64,000 nucleotides of DNA from Drosophila persimilis. Taxonomy: Eukaryota > Arthropoda > Insecta > Diptera > Drosophilidae. How positions within the stretch are numbered: position 1 is the first letter of the stretch; each line of letters starts with the position of its first letter. This document shows positions 10,687-21,475 of the stretch, one piece after another. The position numbers were made by a program, and so were the translations under genes. A model generated the notes under the pieces. The model searched no databases, was not told where the DNA came from, and worked only from the letters and a program-made list of their open reading frames with translations. Where the stretch lies: assembly GCF_003286085.1 (NCBI RefSeq), contig NW_020825708.1, forward strand, positions 112,025 through 176,024. Reading direction: 5' to 3'.

Positions 10687-11061
10687 GTGGTCGAAAAGGA
10701 AGTGACTGATTGTGGTTTTACTGTAACTCTGCTTTCAGGTGTGCATGTGTGCTCGCGTGCCTCGTGAGGAGCCCACCAAGCCAGTTGAGGCTCAGCTCAA
10801 CGACCTGCTGGCAAAGGTCATGGACTTTTTCAACGAGGATAGCGTTAAGGTAAGTCTAGCCGACACTAGCCGACATTAACAGACCAGACAAAAACGTATG
10901 CCTAATTTACTCGATTGCTTCTGCACGACTTCCATGATAAGGCCAAGGCTGCTGCTGAAGAAGGTCTAGCTGTGAACGAGCAGATCCAGAAGGCGCCCAA
11001 ACCCTAAAAATGCAGCTCTAAAGCAACGAATTTAAAAATCAAATCAAAAGATGTTGTGCCC

Positions 11062-11067
11062 AATAAA
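11062..11067 (+). terminator. Poly(A) signal of the secreted-peptide gene
   Basis: AATAAA lies 55 bp after the peptide gene's stop codon, in a short AT-rich 3' UTR. It is only 37 bp from the stop codon of the convergent CYHR1-type gene. Confidence 0.6.
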
Positions 11068-11103
11068 GGTTTAAACTACAATTTAAAGGTTTTTAGCGTC
11101 AGC

Positions 11104-12255
11104 TCAATAATGCAAAAACATCCACAAACGGAGCTGGATCCGGGTCATGGCAAATAGCCGGTACAGGGCCTGAGGTCCCGCCAAGGGAAGCTCCTGGCGG
11201 TTTGCGCACTTGCCGGTTGAATCGAAAATATGGCGGTAGATACGCGGGCGGATGTCGTGCAGCTGCTTGGCGCTGCAGACACTCTGCGGCATCTGGATCA
11301 AATGGTCGACCATGAGGGACACTCGTGGGGTAGTCGAAAGCAATAGCTGGCCGCTGACGGTGATTTTTTCCCCAGCTCTTTTCGGACGTAGACGCAGCAC
11401 CCAATCCTCCTCAAAGGCACGAATCGTCTATGGGGATCGGGATAAGAGAACATCAGAGGTATGCTGCAGACGAGTTCTGGTTCTCCAAAACCTTACCTCA
11501 GACTCGAGGGTCCGTGGGTGTAAACCCTCTGAGCGGTGTATCCACTTCATTCTCAAGGTCAAAAATTCCACCCGGCTAGCACTCAGCACCCGATGGATGA
11601 ACACGGGCTTTTGGGCCTCAAGCTCCCTGTCCTCGACATGCAGCAGAATATCTAGGATCTCCTTTCCCTGCTTCTGGGGAAACCTACAGTCGGAATCATG
11701 TGAGACGCTGTCCTTGTAGGGGCCCTTCCAAGAACAGCCCAGGTAGTGGTACTTGCAGCAAACCACACGCCCCTCACAAAAGAACTCCAAGTGTCTGGAG
11801 AGATCTTTCCTATCTGAGAACTGGTCATTGCAGCTGGAGCAGCTGATGGGTAGCTCCCAGAGGGTCTGGCGCACCACTAGATTCTGCTCCTGATCGTAGT
11901 TTCTAATGAGCGATCGACAACTGGGGCAGCAGGCACGCGTTTTATTGAAGATGGCAACAGCCAGAACGGCGGTCTTGCAGTCTTCACACATGATATGCCC
12001 ATGGCTGCACTGAAAGAAGTCGTGTGGTTGTGGAACCTCGCGGCACACAACGCACACCAGTATGTTATGCAGTCGCTCACGAAGATCGGATACGCCACCA
12101 CCCGTGGACCCGCCGACCTCACCCTCACTGCTGTCCATAGTAGTCGAAATCTCATTCAAAGTACTTTCATCTTTACTTGCAACATCTGACAATCGCTGCC
12201 TCTTGGCGGCTGGGGGCTGCTCGTTGTTGTTGACATTGGGGTTGGCATTCGACAT
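11104..12255 (-). CDS. CG32486: CYHR1/ZTRAF1-type zinc-finger protein (CG32486-like), two exons, intact
   Basis: Exon 1 is 12255-11497 (253 codons) and exon 2 is 11427-11104, joined over a 69-bp intron (11428-11496) with GTAAGG donor and CCATAG acceptor; the join keeps frame and gives 360 residues. The start follows an acidic, Ser/Asn-rich N-terminus with a basic patch (AAKRQRL). A RING-like cluster comes next (CVVCREVPQPHDFFQCSHGH, CEDC, CPSC), then a TRAF/SIAH-type zinc region (CSSCNDQF, HLEFFCEG, CCKYHYLGC, SHDSDC), then a conserved C-terminal domain ending IQLRLWMFLHY. The family is cysteine and histidine-rich protein 1, a cytoplasmic zinc-binding protein whose molecular role is poorly defined. 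I see no stop or frameshift. Its 3' end converges on the peptide gene. Confidence 0.88.
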
Positions 12256-12285
12256 TCTGAAGGGTATTTCGGCCAGCAGCCTCGG

Positions 12286-15200
12286 CCTGGCTTTACAGTA
12301 TGTGTGCGTGCTTTATTCAACAATTCTGATTGCCTGTTGTTGCAGAGTGAACTGATACTCTGGTGTAAAGTACGAGCACAAGGTTACGAGTTTTCCAAGG
12401 CCACGCTGGTTCCCTGAAAATTACAAATTTAAAAACAGAGGATACACACAGAGAAAAACGGCATAGTAGGCACCCATGAATAGTTTAATTTAATAGAATG
12501 CACTTTGATCTACACATAAATGTACTCAAAAATATTTGTAATGCGGCCCAAGGCGTTCAATGGGTCTGGTGGGGTGGTGTCTCGGTGGACTGGTGGGCTG
12601 AAAAGTAACCTCTTTGACCGCCAAAGTGCTCTGCTATCGCAAACAAGATTACGGTGCCTATTAGTCCATGTTTCATGTAGTACATGTCAAATTAGATATG
12701 TTGCTGACCTGTTTTTTTATATTTTTTTTTAATTTTTTTTTTTTATTTGATCGCTGCTGAAGCGAATTGTTTTTTGAGTAGCAAAACAGGAAGGAAATTA
12801 ACGATAAGTTGGATGAAAAGAATGGGGCTAATGATCCTTCGATTCACACCGACTCATCAAAACAAAATTCAGCCCGCGTGAGGAGATCACCGACGGCGCG
12901 GAGGAGACCTTTTGGAAAATATTTTTCGGACGGGATCAAATAGTTGGATAATCACTGCAACGAGTGTCTATGAATGAGTGACCTAAAAGGGGCTACATTG
13001 AATAAAATAGTCGGGGTAGTCGGGGTCGGGCAAACAAATAGCTGTGAAAATTGGATTTTTCTCCACGCCATCGGAGCGTATCGGAAGCAGGCTAAGGCTA
13101 TGGTGGATAATGCCAAATTGTTGCTTAGACACTTTCGATACGAGTACGAGTACGAGTACTGACAAACATTCCTCAACCGCTCCTTGTGTAAATACGAGTA
13201 AATATATTGAGTATAAATAGATCGATTGGCATTTCTGTGTGCAATTCCTATGGCATTTTTGTGTGAAATTTGTGAATGTTCAAGAAGAATGCAAGAATGC
13301 TCTTGCTCAGAGCTTTTCTTATGCAAACGCATCGGGGCTCTTACTCATCCTGCCTCGAACTTTGGTGTGTGCTCATGGAGGTGTTTGTAACAGGTGTAGC
13401 AAAATGTATCACACGAATGGGCAAATAGATTGGCCTCAAGCCTCGGAACAGAGAGAAGCAAATGGATGTGTTCGGAAATGTGTAACGGTTGCATATCGGG
13501 TATATCGCATGCAATAACCTTGGGCCAATTATCGGTGCATGGCATAGCATAGTTGGGGTGGGTGCAGGCAAGCTCTAGGTAGGGAACAGCTGAGCTAAGC
13601 TTCCGTAAGTGCTGTGCAGCGCATCGCAACGGAGCTTTCGAATCCGAGCATTAAGATCGGTAAGCTCTTATTTAAGCAGTGCAAAGCACCAGAGCGTTCT
13701 CTTTTGAAAATTTGAATCTGTGCCGCCGGTGATTATCTCCGCGTCGGTAGCAAATATATATCTAAATCGACCACGTGTAAGCACCCCAAAGAAAACCCCA
13801 AAGAAAAAAAATCCAAATAACTTCTCAGAAAGACAAACCGAAACCGAATAAAACGGAACTGTGAAAATCCCACGCGGTGTGCGCTTCGCAAAAATCGGAC
13901 TAAATTAATAGCCGTGCGCCGAGAAAACTGGCAAGTGCATATTTGCCGCGCCTCGCCACCAAGTGTCTTTTTTTTTGTTGCAAACCCGTGCGTCGAGCGG
14001 TAGCCCACCCAGCTCTCCCAAAGTTCTGTCACCCACACCAAACTCCCACCCTTGACGGGAGTACTCTTCGGGAGTCGACCTTGGTGTGGGGCCGAGATTT
14101 TTGTTCTCCTTTGGAAATCGGTGGAGAGTCCACCTGCCCGGCTACATAACCTTGTAAGGAAGCTATCCTGGGCTGGGGTACATGTCTCAGTCCACTCCAG
14201 GGTCGAAATTACAGCAATATTTATAATTTGCCGGGACCGACGATGGGGACGGGGCGGCCGTCCCGCGGACGGGAGCGATCGTAGCGTGGGACGTGGCAGT
14301 CGGTTTCACCGAGAGCACTCAGGCTATCGCCGGATAGCTCCTTCAGGACTCCATCGAACTCAGAATTAATACGATGGTCTTTGCTATGCGATAATACCGA
14401 CAGGTATCGCCGGACAGTACTTACGGGACCCCGCCGGCCTAAGAATTACTACGACGCGGAAAGGGGGGTTTTGCTATGCGGAAATACCGACAAGTATCGC
14501 CGAGAGTTCCTAGGCTATCGCCGGACGGTACTTACGGGACCCTGTCGGCCTAAGAATTACTACGACGCTGAAAGGGGGACTTTGCTATGCGGAAATACCG
14601 ACAAGTATCGCCGAGAGTTCCTAGGCTATCGCCGGACGGTACTTACGGGACCCTTTCGGCCTAAGAATTACTACGACGCGGAAAGGGGTGCTTTGCTTTG
14701 AGGAAATACCGACAAGAATCGCCGAGAGTACCTAGGCTATCGCCGGACGGTACTTACGGGACTCTGTCGGCCTAAGAATTACTACGCCGCGGTAAGGGGG
14801 CTTCACTATGCGGAAATACCGACAGGCATCACCGAGAGTGCCTAGGCTATCGCCGGATAGAACTACTACGAAGCTGAAGAGGGCCGACAGGTATCGCCGA
14901 GAGTACCTAGGCAATCGCCGGACAGTACTTCCGGGACCCTGCCGGTCTACTGGGATCATACAGGGCGCCAACAGATGTCGCCGAGAGCGCATAGGCTACC
15001 GCCGGATAACACTTACGGGACCTTGTCGGGCTAAGAATTACTACGCGAGTCGGGGATATCGATAAGCATCGCCGAAAGTGCCTAGGCAATCGCCGGATAG
15101 CACTTACGGGACACTATCGAACTAAGAATTACTACGAGGGTCCGGGATAACGACAAGCATCGCCGAGAGTGCCTAGGCAATCGCCGGATAGCACTTACGG

Positions 15201-15382
15201 GATACTGTCGAACTAAGATAGCACTCACGGGACACTATCGGGCTAAACATTACTGCGAAAGTCTTTATCATACAGGAAATCGCCGGACAGCACCTTCGGG
15301 ACCCTGGGAACTACTGGGATCAGGCGAGACACCAACAGGCGTCACCGGGAGCGCTTAGACGATCGTCGGATAGCGGCCTCGG
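12286..15382. repeat. Tandem duplication, copy 1 (3,097 bp)
   Basis: This block recurs head-to-tail at 15383-18479. Comparing features by eye gives a constant 3,097-bp offset and one difference (C at 14679, T at 17776). The shared GCCTCGG at 12279, 15376 and 18473 is the junction microhomology. The first two-thirds (12286-14240) is AT-richer sequence without a convincing gene. It has a GAGTAC-type microsatellite (13139-13158), poly-T at 12712-12745, and a TATTTAAG box at 13669 followed by A-rich leader-like sequence that could be the 5' end of an unknown transcript. The last third is the 111-bp minisatellite. Confidence 0.93.
14270..15375 (+). repeat. Minisatellite with 111-bp unit, copy 1
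   Basis: About ten degenerate units share TATCGCCGAGAGTTCCTAGG, CTATCGCCGGACGGTACTTA, CGGGACCCTGTCGG and CTAAGAATTACTACG. Where best preserved (14471, 14582, 14693) the period is 111 bp; later units are shorter. Because 111 is 37 codons, one frame (14381-14701) stays open over three units and reads a repeated TDKYRREFLGYRRTVLTGP. The unit is GC-rich compared with its surroundings. I do not recognise it. Confidence 0.85.
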
Positions 15383-18300
15383 CCTGGCTTTACAGTATGT
15401 GTGCGTGCTTTATTCAACAATTCTGATTGCCTGTTGTTGCAGAGTGAACTGATACTCTGGTGTAAAGTACGAGCACAAGGTTACGAGTTTTCCAAGGCCA
15501 CGCTGGTTCCCTGAAAATTACAAATTTAAAAACAGAGGATACACACAGAGAAAAACGGCATAGTAGGCACCCATGAATAGTTTAATTTAATAGAATGCAC
15601 TTTGATCTACACATAAATGTACTCAAAAATATTTGTAATGCGGCCCAAGGCGTTCAATGGGTCTGGTGGGGTGGTGTCTCGGTGGACTGGTGGGCTGAAA
15701 AGTAACCTCTTTGACCGCCAAAGTGCTCTGCTATCGCAAACAAGATTACGGTGCCTATTAGTCCATGTTTCATGTAGTACATGTCAAATTAGATATGTTG
15801 CTGACCTGTTTTTTTATATTTTTTTTTAATTTTTTTTTTTTATTTGATCGCTGCTGAAGCGAATTGTTTTTTGAGTAGCAAAACAGGAAGGAAATTAACG
15901 ATAAGTTGGATGAAAAGAATGGGGCTAATGATCCTTCGATTCACACCGACTCATCAAAACAAAATTCAGCCCGCGTGAGGAGATCACCGACGGCGCGGAG
16001 GAGACCTTTTGGAAAATATTTTTCGGACGGGATCAAATAGTTGGATAATCACTGCAACGAGTGTCTATGAATGAGTGACCTAAAAGGGGCTACATTGAAT
16101 AAAATAGTCGGGGTAGTCGGGGTCGGGCAAACAAATAGCTGTGAAAATTGGATTTTTCTCCACGCCATCGGAGCGTATCGGAAGCAGGCTAAGGCTATGG
16201 TGGATAATGCCAAATTGTTGCTTAGACACTTTCGATACGAGTACGAGTACGAGTACTGACAAACATTCCTCAACCGCTCCTTGTGTAAATACGAGTAAAT
16301 ATATTGAGTATAAATAGATCGATTGGCATTTCTGTGTGCAATTCCTATGGCATTTTTGTGTGAAATTTGTGAATGTTCAAGAAGAATGCAAGAATGCTCT
16401 TGCTCAGAGCTTTTCTTATGCAAACGCATCGGGGCTCTTACTCATCCTGCCTCGAACTTTGGTGTGTGCTCATGGAGGTGTTTGTAACAGGTGTAGCAAA
16501 ATGTATCACACGAATGGGCAAATAGATTGGCCTCAAGCCTCGGAACAGAGAGAAGCAAATGGATGTGTTCGGAAATGTGTAACGGTTGCATATCGGGTAT
16601 ATCGCATGCAATAACCTTGGGCCAATTATCGGTGCATGGCATAGCATAGTTGGGGTGGGTGCAGGCAAGCTCTAGGTAGGGAACAGCTGAGCTAAGCTTC
16701 CGTAAGTGCTGTGCAGCGCATCGCAACGGAGCTTTCGAATCCGAGCATTAAGATCGGTAAGCTCTTATTTAAGCAGTGCAAAGCACCAGAGCGTTCTCTT
16801 TTGAAAATTTGAATCTGTGCCGCCGGTGATTATCTCCGCGTCGGTAGCAAATATATATCTAAATCGACCACGTGTAAGCACCCCAAAGAAAACCCCAAAG
16901 AAAAAAAATCCAAATAACTTCTCAGAAAGACAAACCGAAACCGAATAAAACGGAACTGTGAAAATCCCACGCGGTGTGCGCTTCGCAAAAATCGGACTAA
17001 ATTAATAGCCGTGCGCCGAGAAAACTGGCAAGTGCATATTTGCCGCGCCTCGCCACCAAGTGTCTTTTTTTTTGTTGCAAACCCGTGCGTCGAGCGGTAG
17101 CCCACCCAGCTCTCCCAAAGTTCTGTCACCCACACCAAACTCCCACCCTTGACGGGAGTACTCTTCGGGAGTCGACCTTGGTGTGGGGCCGAGATTTTTG
17201 TTCTCCTTTGGAAATCGGTGGAGAGTCCACCTGCCCGGCTACATAACCTTGTAAGGAAGCTATCCTGGGCTGGGGTACATGTCTCAGTCCACTCCAGGGT
17301 CGAAATTACAGCAATATTTATAATTTGCCGGGACCGACGATGGGGACGGGGCGGCCGTCCCGCGGACGGGAGCGATCGTAGCGTGGGACGTGGCAGTCGG
17401 TTTCACCGAGAGCACTCAGGCTATCGCCGGATAGCTCCTTCAGGACTCCATCGAACTCAGAATTAATACGATGGTCTTTGCTATGCGATAATACCGACAG
17501 GTATCGCCGGACAGTACTTACGGGACCCCGCCGGCCTAAGAATTACTACGACGCGGAAAGGGGGGTTTTGCTATGCGGAAATACCGACAAGTATCGCCGA
17601 GAGTTCCTAGGCTATCGCCGGACGGTACTTACGGGACCCTGTCGGCCTAAGAATTACTACGACGCTGAAAGGGGGACTTTGCTATGCGGAAATACCGACA
17701 AGTATCGCCGAGAGTTCCTAGGCTATCGCCGGACGGTACTTACGGGACCCTTTCGGCCTAAGAATTACTACGACGTGGAAAGGGGTGCTTTGCTTTGAGG
17801 AAATACCGACAAGAATCGCCGAGAGTACCTAGGCTATCGCCGGACGGTACTTACGGGACTCTGTCGGCCTAAGAATTACTACGCCGCGGTAAGGGGGCTT
17901 CACTATGCGGAAATACCGACAGGCATCACCGAGAGTGCCTAGGCTATCGCCGGATAGAACTACTACGAAGCTGAAGAGGGCCGACAGGTATCGCCGAGAG
18001 TACCTAGGCAATCGCCGGACAGTACTTCCGGGACCCTGCCGGTCTACTGGGATCATACAGGGCGCCAACAGATGTCGCCGAGAGCGCATAGGCTACCGCC
18101 GGATAACACTTACGGGACCTTGTCGGGCTAAGAATTACTACGCGAGTCGGGGATATCGATAAGCATCGCCGAAAGTGCCTAGGCAATCGCCGGATAGCAC
18201 TTACGGGACACTATCGAACTAAGAATTACTACGAGGGTCCGGGATAACGACAAGCATCGCCGAGAGTGCCTAGGCAATCGCCGGATAGCACTTACGGGAT

Positions 18301-18479
18301 ACTGTCGAACTAAGATAGCACTCACGGGACACTATCGGGCTAAACATTACTGCGAAAGTCTTTATCATACAGGAAATCGCCGGACAGCACCTTCGGGACC
18401 CTGGGAACTACTGGGATCAGGCGAGACACCAACAGGCGTCACCGGGAGCGCTTAGACGATCGTCGGATAGCGGCCTCGG
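15383..18479. repeat. Tandem duplication, copy 2 (3,097 bp)
   Basis: Second head-to-tail copy of 12286-15382, including the poly-T, the GAGTAC microsatellite (16236-16255), the TATTTAAG box and the minisatellite. The minisatellite continues past its end into unique sequence from 18480. Such near-identity means a very recent event or an assembly artefact. Confidence 0.93.
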
Positions 18480-18640
18480 ACCCTTCGGGGTCACAAACTA
18501 CTGGAGGGAATCATGCGGGGGGAACGCCGACAGGTGTCACCGAGTACGCCTAGGCAATCGCCGGACAGCGACCTCAGGATCCCGTTGGGCTACTAAAAAC
18601 TGGAGGGAATCACGCGGGGCCCCGACGGGCATCCGGAGCG
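17367..18640 (+). repeat. Minisatellite with 111-bp unit, copy 2 and its unique tail
   Basis: Same repeat as 14270-15375 within the second duplicate, then continuing in diverged form (CGCCGACAGGTGTCACCGAG, CCTAGGCAATCGCCGGACAG) to about 18640, beyond the duplicated block. The unique tail shows that the array originally extended past the right duplication breakpoint. Confidence 0.82.
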
Positions 18641-19114
18641 AATACGGGTCACCACGTGGGTGCAGCCAAAGAGGGAGACTCGGGAAAGAGGCGTGAGGAA
18701 GGGCAGAGAAGATGAAGCCCCGGGCTTCCAGGTTCCCTAGTGTATAGATTGTTGGTGGTCGTGCTATGTTTCTGTTATATTACATTTCACTTTATTCTTT
18801 CTTGGTTCCCTACCTATCGCACCGCTCAGCAGCCCGTATACACGTCTAGAGACTCGCTTACCCCTGAACTCCCACGCTTGTACTCGTCGAAATCCTCCTC
18901 TTCCCCGTGAGTGCAGCGTCGATGCAGGATCCCCTCTCCGTAAGTGTGGTATCGATGCAGGGTCTTCTCTCCGTAAGTACAGCGTCGATGCAGGATCTTC
19001 CTCGTACCACTGATCGCGTTGGCGTGGATCTGGTCCGCCACGAGTTTTACTTTTCGCAAGCCACTCGAATTTTTATCCGCATCCATCTCCTTCCGCGTTT
19101 TCCCAGCTCCCAGC
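18641..19114. other. Unassigned region with a 33-bp repeat
   Basis: No gene is seen. The region contains three consecutive 33-bp repeats at 18907, 18940 and 18973, each with GTAAGT(G/A), TCGATGCAGG and TCTTC(T)CTCC-like parts. Before it is a purine-rich stretch (18660-18720) and a T-rich stretch. A minus-strand open frame crosses the repeats but looks like repeat translation. Confidence 0.5.
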
Positions 19115-19271
19115 TCCTTTGTGTGGGCGGTAGGGGGTAGGGCGAAATTCTGAGATATACGTTTTAAAGTGAGATCTAACAGAAGTGCGGATACCAAATT
19201 TGGTTACTCTAGCCTTAATAGTCTCTGAGATTTGTGGATGCCCCAGATACTCATTTTGAGTATCGGGTATA
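19115..19271 (+). mobile_element. DINE-1 remnant, internally deleted
   Basis: It contains the middle DINE block (GTGTGGGCGGTAGGGGGTAG ... GATTTGTGGATGCCCCAGA) joined directly to the terminal TACTCATTTTGAGTATCGGGTATA. The (GTCY)n tract and the GGTCGGAAACG block between them are deleted. It sits at the left edge of the promoter-DINE array. Confidence 0.85.
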
Positions 19272-20561
19272 ACTAGGCCGTAAAAAAATTCGAGTTGAAG
19301 ATCTTGTGAGCTTTGATAAAGCTTATCAACAGCTGTTTTGCGACCAAGCGGCAACGCTTTGATATGCAATTTTTCTGCCGTGCACTATATTTTCTTAAAT
19401 ATTGCTGTGTCTGGACCATAGAAAGTGTGTGAAAACGTGGGTTGCTGTTTTTAGTAGTCCCAGCCTCTTTCTTTCTCTCCTCGTGACCGTCAGAGTGACC
19501 GGCCGTGGAAAAAAAAGTCTTGTAGAGCTGACCCAGTTCTCTAAACCAAGGTCAAGCCAAAGTCAAAGCCTAGTGCAAGTGCCAAGTGCGGCTCAAAGTG
19601 ATGATTTAATTTGAGTGGACGCGCCAGTTATATATCGTCAATACTGGGGCAGCCGTTCGACCATTTGGAAAACGAACGCCCACAGTTCAGTAAAATTTTT
19701 CGATCAGTGGTGTAATTCTGTTGCGGTAATCCACCCAGCTACAGAGACCCGTTGAAAAATTTCTGTTCTTTCCGCGTAGGATTAGCACCACTAGTATCTA
19801 CGTATTACAACGCTGGTCTAGAAGTTACGAATTGGTTATTCCCGGACACCTCTATTGGCCACGTGCCCGTACCACCGGTTTAACCCCCATCTGAAAAGAA
19901 TGAATGTGCGGTAACTATTCGTTGGTCTTCAACCATGATCACGGTTTTATACATGCATTTCTATATACCTACTACTAATCAGTTTTATAAATTTAAGATC
20001 ATTATACCCTACCTCGCCCTTATGATATTCCTTCCCCAGTATATTCTGTATAGTAATACCCAATAAATGTAAGACAATATCGAATAGCAGGCTTATTTGA
20101 AGGGATCCTGACTGTTAATAGGTGGCCCTGAAGGATCATGGTAGGGTGGGCGTTCTCGCCAATGAGCGATACCGCAGCCGACAAAGATCTGACCGGTGAT
20201 CTTCTTCGTTTACGTATCCATGCTGATCTGTCCCTTTGACCCCCTGTATCCCGTTTCCTAGTATCCTTTCCATACTCGTACGCGATTTTTTTTATATAAA
20301 TTCTTATCTCGACCATTTGCCAGAGCTCTAAATGGGTAGTAAAATGTCCTCCATGTCCACATAGTATACTACATAGTCTATAACTCTACTTTGAGCACTC
20401 TACTTCACTCCACTCTCTTATCTGAGCGGACCGGGACGTACGCTTCTAAGCACTTGACCTCGGTTTCATCTCGGCTGCGACGCAAAACGAGCTGTCGCTA
20501 TGAGTACTCAAGTCAACGTTCTTCAGTAAAGAGCAGCACCAGTAAAACAAACTAAAAACCA
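19272..20561 (+). repeat. Array unit 1: peptide-gene upstream region
   Basis: From ACTAGGCCGTAAAAAAATTC to CTAAAAACCA it matches unit 0 (2843-4146) and keeps the segments that unit 0 lacks. It lacks about 12 bases near 19410 and about 35 bases near 20460. Where the gene would continue into the signal-peptide exon, a DINE begins instead. No coding exon is present. Confidence 0.92.
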
Positions 20562-21475
20562 ACGAGGGGGAACGTTGTGAGTTGCTGCGGACACCGCAAC
20601 TCTACAGTTATACCCGATACTAAGTCAGTATGGCTCTCCTCCGGCAGATGCCGCTTATATTAAACGACACGACAAAGAGTGCGTGCGAGAGAGACAGAAA
20701 ATCAGTCTGAGCGTGACGTCGGGCGCTGCGTAGCCAGTGCAAATTGATTTGTTCCCTTTGGCTAAAAAAATGATCTGATCTCTGAGATTTGTGGATGCCC
20801 CAGATTTTCGTCCTTTGCGGGGGCGCAAGGGGGTGTGGCGAAATTTGGACACGAAACGGTCAAGGTCCGATATCACAGGAGTGTGGATACCAAATTTGGT
20901 TGCTCTGGCTCTTATAGGTTCTGAGATCCTTGAACTCATATTTTGCAATTGGCAAAACCGACCATGAATCCTGTGTGTTAGAGAGAGACAGAGCGAGAAA
21001 GAATGAAATTGTTTTCTTGATTCTGGCTATAATAATTATACGATCTGGTTGAGATTTTACATTCTAGAACATATAAACATCCTCTACGATTCTGAATTTT
21101 TGGCTTTATCGTATCTTTAAAAATGTGGGTGCCACAGATTTTCGCCCTTTGTGGGGGCGGAAGTGGGCGGGACGAAGTTCTGAACTATTTTTGTAGCAGT
21201 GACAAATCACAGAAGTCTGGATCCAAAGCATTGTTGCTCTAGCTCTTATAGTCTTTGAGCAGTAGGCGCTGAAGGGGACGGACGGACGGACGGACGGACG
21301 GACGGACGGACGGACGGACGGACAGACAGACAGGGCTCAATCGACTCGGCTATTGATGCTGATCAAGAATATATATACTTTATGGGGTCGGAAACGATTC
21401 CTTCTGGACGTTACACACATCCACTTTTACCACAAATCTAATATACCCCAATACTCATTTTGAGTATCGGGTATA
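20562..21475 (+). mobile_element. DINE-1 copy in array (1)
   Basis: Full-ended copy, ACGAGGGGGAACG... to ...GAGTATCGGGTATA, 914 bp. Near the head it has a short inverted repeat (GAGTTGCTGCGGACACCGCAACTC), then GA-rich tracts (CGAGAGAGACAG at about 20677 and TTAGAGAGAGACAGAGCGAG at about 20979) and a GGAC/(GTCY)n tract at 21278-21330. It has no coding capacity; such elements are thought to move with Helentron proteins supplied in trans. Confidence 0.93.

Larger units (their letters stand above)
4150..11007 (+). pseudogene. Small secreted-peptide gene, three exons, start codon lost
   Basis: Exon 1 (4150-4194) encodes AKIALIFFLFALFA, a typical signal-peptide core, and ends at GCC followed by GTAAGT. 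The codon where ATG is expected (4150-4152) reads ATA. Exon 2 (10739-10849), after a CTTTCAG acceptor, encodes VCMCARVPREEPTKPVEAQL and on to NEDSVK, followed by GTAAGT. Exon 3 ends ...NEQIQKAPKP-stop at 11007; it begins at 10942 if the AG at 10940-10941 is used, or at 10927 if an ancestral CAG there has become CAC. All joins keep phase 0 and give about 75-80 residues with a predicted secreted mature peptide. I do not recognise the family. Intron 1 holds a complete BEL element. The loss of ATG and the doubtful acceptor suggest decay, although a sequencing error at 4152 is possible. Confidence 0.65.

Noticed and set aside
11428-11496. Frameshift in the CG32486-like gene
   Set aside because: At first the C-terminus seems to lie in another frame, but a 69-bp intron with GTAAGG and CCATAG joins the two parts exactly in frame and restores the family's C-terminal domain order, so there is no frameshift.
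12974-13517. Small open frames on both strands in the duplicated block (also 16071-16614)
   Set aside because: They are short, overlapping on opposite strands, without domains, and identical in the second copy only because of the duplication.
14381-14701. Gene coding for 37-residue repeats
   Set aside because: The frame is open only over three units, begins inside a unit and fails as soon as units change length. I report the periodicity as a finding but do not annotate a CDS.
14270-15375. Possible CRISPR-like array
   Set aside because: Repeat length, degenerate units and lack of unique spacers, in an animal genome with introns, rule this out; it is a minisatellite.
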